DNA of 64,000 bases from Arthrobacter sp. (GCF_031179985.1 NZ_JAPSHJ010000005.1:1-64000); one strand, 5' to 3'. Positions 1 to 7,856 are shown, counted from the stretch's first letter. Notes: generated by a model from the letters alone, not told the origin. Translations and numbers: made by a program.

Positions 1-2
1 TC

Positions 3-437
3 ATCCATCACGCGGCCGATGACCATTCCCGATTCGTGTACTCCGAGATCCTGCCGGACGAAACCAAGGAAACCGCCACGGCGTTCATGCGTAATGCCAT
101 CGCAGCGTTCGCAGCCCACGGCGTGAAAATCCGGCGAGTACTGACCGATAACGGCGCATGCTACCGTTCCCGCCCTTTCGCGGAAGTCCTCGCCGGAGCC
201 GGCATCAGCCACAAACGCACCAGGCACTATCGTCCACAAACCAACGGCAAGGTCGAACGCCTCAACCGCATCCTCCTGGAGGAATGGGCCTACGCCAGCG
301 CCTATAGTTCAGAAAGCAAACGCCAAGCCTGTTACCAGGGCTTCATCGAGCACTGCAATCACCACAGACCCCACACCGAACTCAAAGGCGCCTCACCAGC
401 CAGCCGCGTCACCAACGTACCGGGTGAGTACAGCTAG
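3..437 (+). CDS. IS481-type transposase, C-terminal part (cut by window edge)
   Basis: This is the integrase-core half of a DDE transposase. The frame is already open at base 3, so the gene begins upstream of the window. The first readable residues contain ADDHSRF, which supplies the first catalytic Asp. TDNGACYRS carries the second Asp, and TNGKVERLNR carries the catalytic Glu. The C-terminal HCNHHRPH stretch is usual for IS481 and related IS3-like enzymes. The stop is TAG at 435-437. A TGACACA stretch a few bases after the stop could be part of the terminal inverted repeat, but the other end is outside the window. All three catalytic residues present are intact, so activity depends on the missing N-terminal part. 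Confidence 0.85.
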   Translation: MHHAADDHSRFVYSEILPDETKETATAFMRNAIAAFAAHGVKIRRVLTDNGACYRSRPFAEVLAGAGISHKRTRHYRPQTNGKVERLNRILLEEWAYASAYSSESKRQACYQGFIEHCNHHRPHTELKGASPASRVTNVPGEYS

Positions 438-568
438 CGCCCGGAAATGACACACGTTCAAGGACCCTCTTCATTTTGCGTGCGTAGTTTCGGAAGATCG
501 CCTGCGAGATCTTGACTTGAAGATAATGGTCCACGTTGACCGCTCAAACGTCCGTCAGCCGTCGATGA

Positions 569-628
569 CGCAAACGACTAGAGTTCAGAAAACCGATCGA
601 ACTGATCCAAGGACTCCTGTTGCAATGA
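569..628 (+). pseudogene. Possible IS30-type transposase C-terminal scrap
   Basis: One frame reads RKRLEFRKPIELIQGLLLQ and then a TGA stop. This resembles the extreme C-terminus of IS30-family transposases, where a '(R/K)LxFxxPxEL' block ends the protein. The frame is interrupted just upstream by a stop, so only about 19 codons remain. The identification rests on a short motif from memory and is weak. The rest of 438-713 shows no gene; it has an AAGATC-N8-GATCTT inverted repeat at 494-513. Confidence 0.3.
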
Positions 629-713
629 CCGCCTGAATCCGCCGAACGCTCACCGGGACATCGGAGGTGTCCGGGATGCGAGTCTCATTCAGGCTGAGCC
701 TGTCAGAGTGGTT

Positions 714-1292
714 TCAGACGCGGTCGTAAGTGAGGACCCGCAAGCCTGAGTCGAGCAGGGTCTCGTCGACAGGCCGGAACATATGGGGCTGGAACGGACC
801 GTCGAAGAGCGGGATGCCAGATCCGATGACGGAACGGTTCTGCTTGAGCACGAGCCGGTCGATTTCTGGCAGCAGCGAGTGGGCGAGAGTGCCGCCACCC
901 ACCAGCCACAGGTCCTTGCCCTCTTCGGCCTTGAGCGCGCGTACCCGTTCCAGGGCGCCGGAGCGGACGATCTCGACGGCAGGATCGCGGCTTTCCAGCG
1001 TGGTCGAGAATACGAGATGGCGAAGGTGGGGGTACGCGTCGGTCAAGCCGGCGGCGAGGCCGATCTCGTAGGACGCCCGTCCTTCAAGGACTGTGTCGAA
1101 CGTCCGACCTGGACTGCCGATGCCCAGGGCGGCTCGCGCCGGTCCGGGAAGAGTCTCGGGGTAGTGCTCGATGATGTACTGGACGACATCGGGCGTCAGC
1201 GGGAAGTAGTCCGCTCCGCTTGGGTCGGCACCGTCCGGGCCAGCGATGTAGCCGTCGAGGGTCGTGGCCACGTAGTACACGAGCTTCCGCAT
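714..1292 (-). CDS. RibD C-terminal/DHFR-family reductase
   Basis: The 192-residue protein opens with LVYYVATTLDGYIAGPDG, the signature start of the RibD C-terminal/dihydrofolate-reductase-like fold. Near the end it has WLVGGGTLAHSLLPE followed by GSGIPLFDG, the NADPH-binding block of the same family. Family members are stand-alone NAD(P)H reductases of mostly unknown substrate. I chose the ATG at 1292, not a frame extension to 1385, because AGGAAGG lies about 9 bases upstream and the family start fits exactly. It is not part of an evident operon. A true folate or riboflavin role cannot be assigned from sequence. Confidence 0.85.
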   Translation of the reverse strand: MRKLVYYVATTLDGYIAGPDGADPSGADYFPLTPDVVQYIIEHYPETLPGPARAALGIGSPGRTFDTVLEGRASYEIGLAAGLTDAYPHLRHLVFSTTLESRDPAVEIVRSGALERVRALKAEEGKDLWLVGGGTLAHSLLPEIDRLVLKQNRSVIGSGIPLFDGPFQPHMFRPVDETLLDSGLRVLTYDRV

Positions 1293-1569
1293 AAAGATGA
1301 TCCTTCCTGAGGTGCCGGGCGGGTGCCCGGGGTGTCGATTGAGTCTAGTGCTGGTCAAGAAGAGGCTGCTGTGGATGATCTTCACTCATGCCCGTAAGCC
1401 GGTCCCTCACCGGTTATCGCACCATGTCCCGCGGGCGATGCGACAGACCGCCCGGTTCCGAAGTTTCCGGATTCCCGTAAGACGCGCCCGCAAAATTGCC
1501 CGGTCGGCTTCGACCAACAGAATCCGGGGTCCATATACGGTGCAGCAGTTTGTATGCAAAAACGACCGG

Positions 1570-1971
1570 CTATGAACCGGCTAGTCGTCTGTCAGGTCCA
1601 AGGTTGGAAGAATCGATCAATCCCTGTAGGGCCTGGCGAGTGCTGACCAGTTCCGCGATTCTCTCGTCACGAGCGCGAAGGTGTTCAACCAAGGTTGGCA
1701 CCGCGCAGAGCTCCAAACGCCCCGGATCGTGGATGCAGTCCAGGAGTTCGCTGATGATGCGTGTGGGAAGACCAGCATCCAGCAGCAGCCGAATGTGCCG
1801 GATTTGCTCGACCGCGGTGATTTCGAAGTGTCTCTGCCCGGTCGAGGATCGTTCTGCCGAGATTAGGCCCTGATTCTCGTAGTAGCGGATAAGTCGGGGA
1901 CTCACGCCGGTGAGAGAGGCAACTTCACCGACTCGGAGGAGCTTCCGGCCTCCAAGGCTTGCCTTTGACAC
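1570..1971 (-). CDS. MerR-family transcriptional regulator
   Basis: The 133-residue protein has an N-terminal MerR winged helix (LLRVGEVASLTGVSPRLIRYYE, with the typical RYYE recognition turn). It continues with GLI and the wing region, then a long C-terminal dimerisation helix. No cysteine cluster for metal sensing is evident; there is one Cys in the early helix and one in LELCAVP. I chose GTG at 1971 because AGGAG lies 9 bases upstream; the TTG at 1980 would leave no room for a ribosome site. It is divergent from the aminotransferase at 1998, and a perfect palindrome sits between them, so that gene is the likely target. Confidence 0.88.
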   Translation of the reverse strand: MSKASLGGRKLLRVGEVASLTGVSPRLIRYYENQGLISAERSSTGQRHFEITAVEQIRHIRLLLDAGLPTRIISELLDCIHDPGRLELCAVPTLVEHLRARDERIAELVSTRQALQGLIDSSNLGPDRRLAGS

Positions 1972-1990
1972 TAGTGTCAACTCCTACATT
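1959..1990 (+). promoter_or_regulatory. MerR-type promoter with operator in a 20-bp spacer
   Basis: TTGACACTAGTGTCAA at 1965-1980 is a perfect 16-bp palindrome. It is flanked by a -35-like TTGCCT (1959-1964) and a -10-like TACATT (1985-1990), giving a 20-bp spacer filled by the palindrome. Over-long 19-20 bp spacers with a central dyad are the hallmark of promoters activated by MerR proteins. The -10 lies 7 bases before the ATG at 1998, so the aminotransferase mRNA would be leaderless. The MerR start codon lies inside the palindrome, which would also give autoregulation. Confidence 0.6.
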
Positions 1991-1997
1991 TGCAGGT

Positions 1998-2801
1998 ATG
2001 TCATTCTCGCTTACTTACTTCAACGGTCGGGTTGCTACGGCTGAGGACCTTGCACCGTTGGCCTTCACAGGCTACTCCCACTTCACCGCCATGCAGGTAC
2101 GCGACCGTTCGGTCAAGGGCTTGGACTTGCATTTGAGCCGTCTCCAGACCGCCAGCAGCTTGCTGTTCGACCAGCACCTGCCGGATTCCCAGGTCCGTGA
2201 GTACCTGCGAGTGGCGATTGAGGCCGCACCGCCGGACTCGTCCGTGACGTGCTTCCTCGCCTCGCGACCCGGGGAGTTCATGCCAGCTGGTCCGGCGAGT
2301 GCTCTCGACGTCCTGATCAAGGTTGTCGAACCAGCGGATCCACCCGCAGCCCCGATGGCTTTCGACGTGGCTCGGCACGAGCGCCACCTGCCGCAGATCA
2401 AGCATGTTGGCGAAGTCTCCAAGACGTTCTATCTGAGAAGGGCAAACGCGCGCGGTTTTGACGACGCCGCCTTCGAAGATGGGGCCGGTCGCATAAGTGA
2501 AGGCACGATATGGAATTTGGCCTTCTGGGATGGCGAGTCAGTAATCTGGCCAGAGGCTGATGTCCTGTCAGGCGTGACTATGCAGATCCTGGTTCGACAG
2601 CTCGAGGCCAGGGGCATACCCCAGCAGACTCTACCGGTCCGTCAGCTCGATCTAACGGAAGGCATTTCCGCTGCGGCAATGAACTCTTGGACGCCAGGCA
2701 TCCCGCTGACACGTCTTGGCGACCACCAGCTAAAGAACGATTCGGCGTTCACACGGCTTCTTCATGATGTCTATGACGCGGAGCCACTGGTCAGAATCTG
2801 A
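1998..2801 (+). CDS. Aminotransferase class IV family protein
   Basis: The 267-residue protein has the class IV PLP fold (branched-chain aminotransferase / 4-amino-4-deoxychorismate lyase family). EVSKTFYLRRANARG contains the likely PLP lysine region, and GAGRISEGTIWNLAFW is the conserved 'xSExxxxN' block. LSGVTMQILVRQL matches the 'pGitr' region. The substrate cannot be fixed: a small amino acid transaminase and a PabC-like lyase are both possible. The ATG at 1998 is preferred over the upstream frame extension because it starts the conserved region and sits just after a candidate -10 box. Expression is probably controlled by the divergent MerR. Confidence 0.82.
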   Translation: MSFSLTYFNGRVATAEDLAPLAFTGYSHFTAMQVRDRSVKGLDLHLSRLQTASSLLFDQHLPDSQVREYLRVAIEAAPPDSSVTCFLASRPGEFMPAGPASALDVLIKVVEPADPPAAPMAFDVARHERHLPQIKHVGEVSKTFYLRRANARGFDDAAFEDGAGRISEGTIWNLAFWDGESVIWPEADVLSGVTMQILVRQLEARGIPQQTLPVRQLDLTEGISAAAMNSWTPGIPLTRLGDHQLKNDSAFTRLLHDVYDAEPLVRI

Positions 2802-2936
2802 CCCCCGCATTCCTAGGGTCATGGGGTTTTCCGGAATAGACAACAGCCGTGCTTCGACGGGAAAGTTCCTCATCGGCAATGACGCTCAAAAATCGGTGGC
2901 TTGATATGCAAGCAGCGGCTTGCCTACCATGAAGCC

Positions 2937-3221
2937 ATGGTCGATGTCTTCCGCGCTCTCGACGACGAGACGAGGCGCCTTATTCTTGACGACCTGTCAG
3001 CGCGGGACGGCCAGACTCTGTTCGAGATCTGTACCACGCTGGCAATGCGTCACGGCCTCACCCTCACACGTCAGGCGATCTCCCAGCACCTCGGAGTGCT
3101 CGAGTCGGCTGGTCTGGTCGTGACCGAGAGGCGCGGACGCTCCAAATTCCACTACTTCAATCCCGGGCCACTCGCGCAGATCACCGGACGATGGCCAAGC
3201 AGCAAAAGGAGTGAACAATGA
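2937..3221 (+). CDS. ArsR-type winged-helix regulator
   Basis: The 94-residue protein starts MVDVFRALDDETRRLIL, the usual opening of ArsR/SmtB helix-turn-helix repressors. It contains the recognition helix LTRQAISQHLGVLESAGLV and the wing TERRGRSKFHYFN. It lacks a metal-binding ELCVCD motif, so it resembles the short non-metal ArsR proteins paired with VOC or SRPBCC genes. The ATG at 2937 starts the conserved region. Its TGA overlaps the ATG of the next gene by four bases (ATGA), so the two are translationally coupled. Confidence 0.88.
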   Translation: MVDVFRALDDETRRLILDDLSARDGQTLFEICTTLAMRHGLTLTRQAISQHLGVLESAGLVVTERRGRSKFHYFNPGPLAQITGRWPSSKRSEQ

Positions 3222-3631
3222 AAATTTCCCTGACGAGCCTGTTCGTTGATGACCAGCGGGCAGCCCTCGCCTTCTACACCGAAGTGCTCGGCTTCAAAAA
3301 GCGACATGACATTCCCCTCGGCGAGAACTTCTGGCTAACAGTTGAGTCACCCGAAATGGTTGACGGTCCTGAGCTGTTACTTGAGCCGGCGGGTCATCCT
3401 GCCGTGAAGCCGTATCGGGATGCGCTGATGGAAGACGGCATCCCCCTCGCTCAGTTCTCGGTCGAGGACATCGAGGCCGAGTACACCAAGCTGACCAACA
3501 AGGGTGTCGTTTTCACCCAGCCGCCCACCGACATCGGCACCGCTTTCGTGGCCGTTCTAAATGACACCTGCGGCAACCTCATTCAGCTCATCGAAATGAA
3601 GTCGAACTGGAACGACGCCGAGGCCAGTTGA
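3218..3631 (+). CDS. VOC (glyoxalase/bleomycin-resistance) family protein
   Basis: The 137-residue protein has one full VOC domain of two beta-alpha-beta-beta-beta modules. The first opens with SLFVDDQRAALAFYTEVLGFKK, and the second ends with NDTCGNLIQLIE, where the Glu near the end is the usual metal ligand. Family members are glyoxalases, dioxygenases or drug-binding proteins, and the substrate here is unknown. It overlaps the upstream ArsR gene by four bases, so that repressor probably controls it. Confidence 0.9.
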   Translation: MKISLTSLFVDDQRAALAFYTEVLGFKKRHDIPLGENFWLTVESPEMVDGPELLLEPAGHPAVKPYRDALMEDGIPLAQFSVEDIEAEYTKLTNKGVVFTQPPTDIGTAFVAVLNDTCGNLIQLIEMKSNWNDAEAS

Positions 3632-3678
3632 GGGGAGAGGCGGCCCTAGCGCTGCACCGTCAAACGTCTGCCGGACGG

Positions 3679-4449
3679 TCAAACAGCGGAGGACCGCCCC
3701 GTCAAGGCTGCCTCGAGGGCTCGCCCCCATTTGACGACGGCGGCACCACACTCGGCGCTTTTGGGTTCCAGCCTGCTTTTTGGCCCGACCACCTGCAGCG
3801 CGGCCAGCACTTCGCCGCGGAAGTCATGAATGGGGACAGCCAGGGAATACAGGCCGGGTTCGGCTTCCTCATCCACCACTGAATAACCGCGTTCGCGGGC
3901 GGTGTGAAGCCGCTCGAGAAAGTCGTCAACGCCGGCGGGGGTCTTAGGTCCATGCTTCACGAACTCGGTGCGGCTGAAGACGGTCCGGACCTCATCGTCG
4001 GTAGCCTGCCACAGCAGGGCTTGGCCGGCGTCGCTGCAGTAAGCGGGGTAGGGCCGGCCGATCCACGAGCCGATCATCTTGCTGTCGGCCGGGACGCGCT
4101 CGCCGATGGTGACGGTCGAATCGCCGCTCAGAACGCCCAGGAAGCAGCCTTCTCCGGTGTCTTCGACCAAACCTTCCAATGCCGTCAGCCCATCGGTCCG
4201 CAGCCGTTGCTCGGTGAGGGCCCGCGCATCGGCGTACAGTCCCCAGTGCAAGGCATAGGCGCGGCGCTCGCCCCGGATCAAAAAGTCTTCCTGCAGCGCC
4301 GCCTTGAGCCCGCGCGACACCTGGCTGCGGTCTTTGCCGAGATCTGCGGCGACGTCGGCAACAGTGGCTCCCGCGTTGCCGGAGGCTTGCCGGGCACTCA
4401 CCGCGAACACCACGTTCATCCCACGGCCCATGCTTGAGTTTTTCGGCAT
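3679..4449 (-). CDS. IclR-family transcriptional regulator
   Basis: The 256-residue protein has an N-terminal winged helix (ATVADVAADLGKDRSQVSRGLKAALQEDFL). A C-terminal IclR effector-binding domain follows, ending with the typical GLYSLAVPIHDFRGEVLAALQVVGP. The start at 4449 is an ATG without a Shine-Dalgarno; a TAGACT -10 lies 6 bases upstream, so a leaderless mRNA is likely. It lies on the same strand just after the cyclase gene (42-bp gap), so it is the probable regulator of the 4492-5696 pair. The ligand is unknown. Confidence 0.85.
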   Translation of the reverse strand: MPKNSSMGRGMNVVFAVSARQASGNAGATVADVAADLGKDRSQVSRGLKAALQEDFLIRGERRAYALHWGLYADARALTEQRLRTDGLTALEGLVEDTGEGCFLGVLSGDSTVTIGERVPADSKMIGSWIGRPYPAYCSDAGQALLWQATDDEVRTVFSRTEFVKHGPKTPAGVDDFLERLHTARERGYSVVDEEAEPGLYSLAVPIHDFRGEVLAALQVVGPKSRLEPKSAECGAAVVKWGRALEAALTGRSSAV

Positions 4450-4455
4450 GGGCCG

Positions 4456-4472
4456 AGTCTAGCCAACGTTGG
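4456..4472 (-). promoter_or_regulatory. IclR gene promoter and CCAACGTTGG palindrome
   Basis: Read on the minus strand, TAGACT (4461-4456) lies six bases before the ATG at 4449. Directly upstream is the perfect 10-bp palindrome CCAACGTTGG (4463-4472). The arrangement suits an autoregulated, leaderless promoter. No convincing -35 is visible, and I did not find a second copy of the palindrome upstream of the cyclase pair. Confidence 0.45.
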
Positions 4473-4491
4473 TGACAGTTATTTGCAGAGG

Positions 4492-5262
4492 TCAGTGGAT
4501 GGCAAAGACCCTTGCCGGGAAGCCGCTGCCACCCTGGGGTTTGGGCCAGGTGGCTACGATTGCCGCCCCTGCTTCGGGCAGGGACTCCAAACTGGCGAGC
4601 AGTTCAATCTGCCAGCGCCCTTGCGCCAGGATGTAGGTTTCGAGACTGAAATCCGAGCGGGACGTTGCCTGACCCGGGTCAGTGTCTGTCTGTTCATGGC
4701 CGATTGCACGGATATTCCGCTCTTCCACAAAGAAGCGCAATACCTCGGCGGACCATCCGGGCGTATGGCTGACGCCATCGGCATCCCGGTTGGCCATGGC
4801 CTCACCATCAGGCCAGCGGCTGCTCCAGCCACTGCGCAGAGCCACAAACGAATCCTCCGGGATCCGTCCATGCCGCTCTTCCCAGGCTTCGATGTCGGCG
4901 AGGGAGGGAGTGGCGTCCGGGTCCTTGTCCACCCGGTCGCTGATGTCCAGGACCACGAGGGGCAGGATCATTTCCTGCACGGAAATGTGGTCCAAGGTTC
5001 GTCCTGACCGGATAAAGTGCGACGGCGGATCGACGTGGGTGCCCCACTGCCCAACGATGGTGTACTGGTGCGCAGTAAACCCGTCCCCCGCCTCAAGATC
5101 GAAAAGATCGCTGCGGACTTCGTCGGGAAACGCCGGGAAACGGGGTTGCCCCGGATGGAAGGCATGGGTCAGATCGGTGAAGGTCCGGCCGGCCAAAACA
5201 GAGCTAAAGCCTTCCCACGCTCCTGAAGTGAGGCTATCGGTTCTCGCTGCGCTGATTGTCAT
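4492..5262 (-). CDS. Cyclase/kynurenine-formamidase-like metal hydrolase
   Basis: The 256-residue protein belongs to the cyclase family (PF04199), metal-dependent hydrolases acting on amides or lactones. The signature HxGTHxDxPxH is present at residues 72-82 as QWGTHVDPPSH. His76, Asp78 and His82 are kept, but the first His of the motif is Gln. Other family blocks are DLTHAFHPGQPRFPAFP near the N-terminus and AIGHEQTDTDPG near residue 190. It is coupled to the upstream small gene by an ATGA overlap. A detoxifying or ring-opening hydrolase is likely; kynurenine formamidase itself is doubtful because no other tryptophan-catabolism gene is nearby. Confidence 0.82.
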   Translation of the reverse strand: MTISAARTDSLTSGAWEGFSSVLAGRTFTDLTHAFHPGQPRFPAFPDEVRSDLFDLEAGDGFTAHQYTIVGQWGTHVDPPSHFIRSGRTLDHISVQEMILPLVVLDISDRVDKDPDATPSLADIEAWEERHGRIPEDSFVALRSGWSSRWPDGEAMANRDADGVSHTPGWSAEVLRFFVEERNIRAIGHEQTDTDPGQATSRSDFSLETYILAQGRWQIELLASLESLPEAGAAIVATWPKPQGGSGFPARVFAIH

Positions 5263-5696
5263 GCTGCAACCCTTCCTGTCATGAATGTGGAGATGTTGAG
5301 TGCTTCGGAGACTTCAAGAACCGGGACTTCCCACGGGTGGATGGCCACGACTCTTTCCACAATCCGCCCAACGGCATCGTCGGAAAGATCGGCGTCGATG
5401 TACGTGGTCAGCAGGAAGGTGGGGGAGACGCTGCGTTCGCCGACCGTGCCCATCGTTGGATTCGCACCTTCGCCTACCGTGAATCCCTCGAAGCCAAGTC
5501 CCGACTCAAAGACGTGGTGGTACATCCCGAAGTCTCCAAGTTCAGGCATTTCCCGTAGAGCGGCCAGAAACGCGGCCATTCGGGGGTCCTCCTCGAACAC
5601 CTGAGTTTCGCCGGCAGCGAGCCGCGCGAGGATCTCCCGCTCGATTGGCCAATGGATGCGCAGTTTCCGCACTCGCTTCATGCCCGAAATTCCCAT
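5259..5696 (-). CDS. Conserved hypothetical, NIF3/CutA-like C-terminus
   Basis: I do not recognise this 145-residue protein firmly. Its C-terminal half contains a beta strand pair followed by AIHPWEVPVLEVSEALN, which resembles the HPYExPAxD block of the NIF3/CutA-like ferredoxin fold. The N-terminal half is charged (MKRVRKLRIHWPIEREI). There is no signal peptide or membrane segment. A strong AGGAGAAGGA ribosome site precedes the ATG at 5696. Its stop overlaps the cyclase start by four bases, so the two are expressed together and may act on the same compound. Confidence 0.6.
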   Translation of the reverse strand: MGISGMKRVRKLRIHWPIEREILARLAAGETQVFEEDPRMAAFLAALREMPELGDFGMYHHVFESGLGFEGFTVGEGANPTMGTVGERSVSPTFLLTTYIDADLSDDAVGRIVERVVAIHPWEVPVLEVSEALNISTFMTGRVAA

Positions 5697-5716
5697 GTGA
5701 TTCCTTCTCCTGTGGC

Positions 5717-5749
5717 CAGGCCTTGCCTGGGAACGCTCCTATGCGTTCA
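5717..5749. promoter_or_regulatory. Two adjacent inverted repeats upstream of the cyclase pair
   Basis: CCAGGC-CTT-GCCTGG (5717-5731) and GAACGC-N6-GCGTTC (5732-5749) abut each other 21-53 bases upstream of the start at 5696. Both have perfect 6-bp arms. They lie where an operator or a 5'-UTR hairpin would act on the two-gene unit. No clear -10/-35 could be assigned in the rest of the 189-bp gap (5697-5885). Confidence 0.35.
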
Positions 5750-5885
5750 CTTGTGCCTTCATGGTGACACACCTCACTGATCATCACAAGCACGCACAAA
5801 TGTTTATGATGCACATCGAATGCTAATGGAGGCGCTCCAGAAGCAAGGAAGAGCGAGAGGTGCCAAGGGCAAAAAGGAAGGGGGT

Positions 5886-7337
5886 CTAGAAGCCCAGTTG
5901 CGCGGCGACCTGGAGGAGAAGTGCTTCCGAACCCATCGGCCCGATGAGTTGGATTCCCATAGGGAGGGAAGTGCCTGACGTTCCATGAGTCCAGTGGACG
6001 GGCAAAGTGATGGCAGGGAGTCCGCAAGCGTTGACCATCGATGACCACGGCGCGTACTCGCACTGCCGGCGGTAGTCTCCGTCGGCGTCGCCCGCCCACT
6101 CGGTGGGCCACGGCCCGTCTCCATGCGTTCCAGTGAACCAACCCACAGGCCTTGGCGTCTGCGCCAGAGCCGGAGTCATGATGAGATCCCACGCCGCGTA
6201 CTGAGCGATGGTGTCACGCTGGAATTGCCGCAGAAAACCCACCGCTTCGGCGAGCTTGGTGGCGCTCCGCTGCTGGGCCCGCCGCCTGAACGTCCGGGTG
6301 AGCGGGGTCAGGAGCGGCTCGCGCCGCGGGCTGATACGAGCGGCACCCACTCCCGCAGTCCAGGCAGTGGTGAACGCATCCGGGTAGCGATTGTCGTAGC
6401 GGATGGCTGCCTCCGACGTCGAATGTCCCGCAGCCTCCAGCATCCTTGTGCCTTCAGCGAGTGCCTCGAGTGCCTCTGCATCAGGCGTAAAAGGGAAAAT
6501 GCCCTGCCAGGGGCTGTCCAGGCTGATGCCGATACGGAGCTTTCCGGGTTCTCGTCTCAGTGCTTCAAGATAGCCTCCGCGGGGACCGGCCGGATCCGCG
6601 GCGTCGGGCTTCAGGGCATCGTGCGTCAACGCGTCCAGCATGAGCGCCGCGTCCTCGGCCCGCCTTGCAAGGGGGCCCGTGACCACCAGGCGTGCGGGAT
6701 CGCCGGTGCTTTCCCCCGCTGGCACCAGCCCCCGCCCAGGCTTAAGTCCAACAAGGCCGCATGCTGCAGCGGGAATACGGATGGAGCCGCCGCCGTCGGT
6801 CCCGGGGGCGAACGGGATGAGTCCTGCTGCTACCGCCGCCGCACTGCCGCCGGAGGACCCGCCCGAACTCCTGCTCATTGCGTAAGGATTGCGCGACGGC
6901 GGCGCCACCCTGTTTTCGCTGTAGGCCGTCAGCCCGAACTCAGGAACCTGCGTCTTTCCGAGGGAAATGACTCCCTGCGCTTTGAGCGCTGCGGCAAGTA
7001 CTCCGTCAGCAGGAGCCGGCCGGTGATCCAGGGCAGCGCTTCCGTGAGTGGTCACCACACCGGCCACGTCCGTGAGGTCCTTGAACGCCACAGGCATCCC
7101 GTGGAGGAGCGGAAGGACGTCTGCGCCGGAATCACCCGCCGTGTGCGCGTAGAGTTCGTCGGCGGCCGCAGCGTCATGCATTGCCTGGCCCGCCGTCACC
7201 GTGATGAAGGCACCCAAGGCCTTGTTCCGTGCCTCGATGCGGCGAAGGTAATGTTCGGTGGCTTCCCTGGCAGACAGTTTTCCCTCCGCCAGTGCATCGC
7301 GCAATTGGACAGCGGAGAGCTCATGGAGGTCAGCCAC
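5886..7337 (-). CDS. Amidase signature family hydrolase
   Basis: The 483-residue protein is a full-length amidase. The Ser-cisSer-Lys triad is visible: Lys86 in MPVAFKDLTD, Ser161 in SRSSGGSSGGSAA, and the nucleophile Ser185 in GTDGGGSIRIPA. The family hydrolyses amides to acids and ammonia; it also includes GatA, but neither gatB nor gatC is adjacent, so a catabolic amidase is more likely. Translation starts at GTG 7337 with AGGGA about 10 bases upstream. It is a separate unit from the rhodanese gene, which is divergent. Confidence 0.88.
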   Translation of the reverse strand: MADLHELSAVQLRDALAEGKLSAREATEHYLRRIEARNKALGAFITVTAGQAMHDAAAADELYAHTAGDSGADVLPLLHGMPVAFKDLTDVAGVVTTHGSAALDHRPAPADGVLAAALKAQGVISLGKTQVPEFGLTAYSENRVAPPSRNPYAMSRSSGGSSGGSAAAVAAGLIPFAPGTDGGGSIRIPAAACGLVGLKPGRGLVPAGESTGDPARLVVTGPLARRAEDAALMLDALTHDALKPDAADPAGPRGGYLEALRREPGKLRIGISLDSPWQGIFPFTPDAEALEALAEGTRMLEAAGHSTSEAAIRYDNRYPDAFTTAWTAGVGAARISPRREPLLTPLTRTFRRRAQQRSATKLAEAVGFLRQFQRDTIAQYAAWDLIMTPALAQTPRPVGWFTGTHGDGPWPTEWAGDADGDYRRQCEYAPWSSMVNACGLPAITLPVHWTHGTSGTSLPMGIQLIGPMGSEALLLQVAAQLGF

Positions 7338-7489
7338 GACGGGCCGTCCCTGTGATCGTCGCTCTTACCGGCACGCTGATTCTCCTTTGCGGTGTCCATA
7401 GAAAGCGTAACGTGGCCCCTGCTGGGGGGTGACTCCGGCTGCTGGCGATACGCTGGAGTCAGACCTAGAAAATCCAGGAGAGGACTCCC

Positions 7490-7816
7490 ATGAGCGATTT
7501 CGAAACCGTGACAGTGAACGATATTCCCGCCGGCGCCCGCCTTCTTGACGTGCGGGAGGACTACGAGTGGTCAGCCGGACACGCCGAGTCTGCACTGCAC
7601 ATCCCTTTGGAACAGCTGCCTGCCCGGCTCGGTGACCTGGACCCGGACGAGGACCTTTACATTATTTGCCGTACCGGCGGGCGCTCCTTCCGCGCTGCCC
7701 AATGGTTGGTGGCCCAGGGATACTCGGCCTTCAACGTGGCCGGCGGCATGGACCAGTGGCTTGAATCCGGTTTGCCTCTGGTCTCCGAGAGCGGCCTCAA
7801 GCCCGTCATCTTGTAG
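7490..7816 (+). CDS. Single-domain rhodanese-like protein
   Basis: The 108-residue protein is one rhodanese domain: RLLDVREDYEWSAGH (CH2-A type start), then the active-site loop CRTGGRS with the catalytic Cys near residue 60, and GGMDQWLESGLPL at the end. The six-residue loop suggests sulfur transfer and not a Cdc25-like phosphatase. It has no signal peptide, so it is cytosolic. It lies 40 bp upstream of pheA on the same strand. Confidence 0.92.
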   Translation: MSDFETVTVNDIPAGARLLDVREDYEWSAGHAESALHIPLEQLPARLGDLDPDEDLYIICRTGGRSFRAAQWLVAQGYSAFNVAGGMDQWLESGLPLVSESGLKPVIL

Positions 7817-7856
7817 TTCCTGTTCCGCCTCCACCCGTTCAACTGAAGGATTGCCG

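Noticed and set aside
690..702. CAGGCT-G-AGCCTG palindrome just past the reductase stop, first read as a terminator.
   Set aside because: A one-base loop cannot form a hairpin of that length, and there is no T-run.
6123..7355. A 410-codon open frame antisense to the amidase gene.
   Set aside because: The amidase triad is intact on the minus strand; the opposite frame is Arg-rich and unlike any protein.
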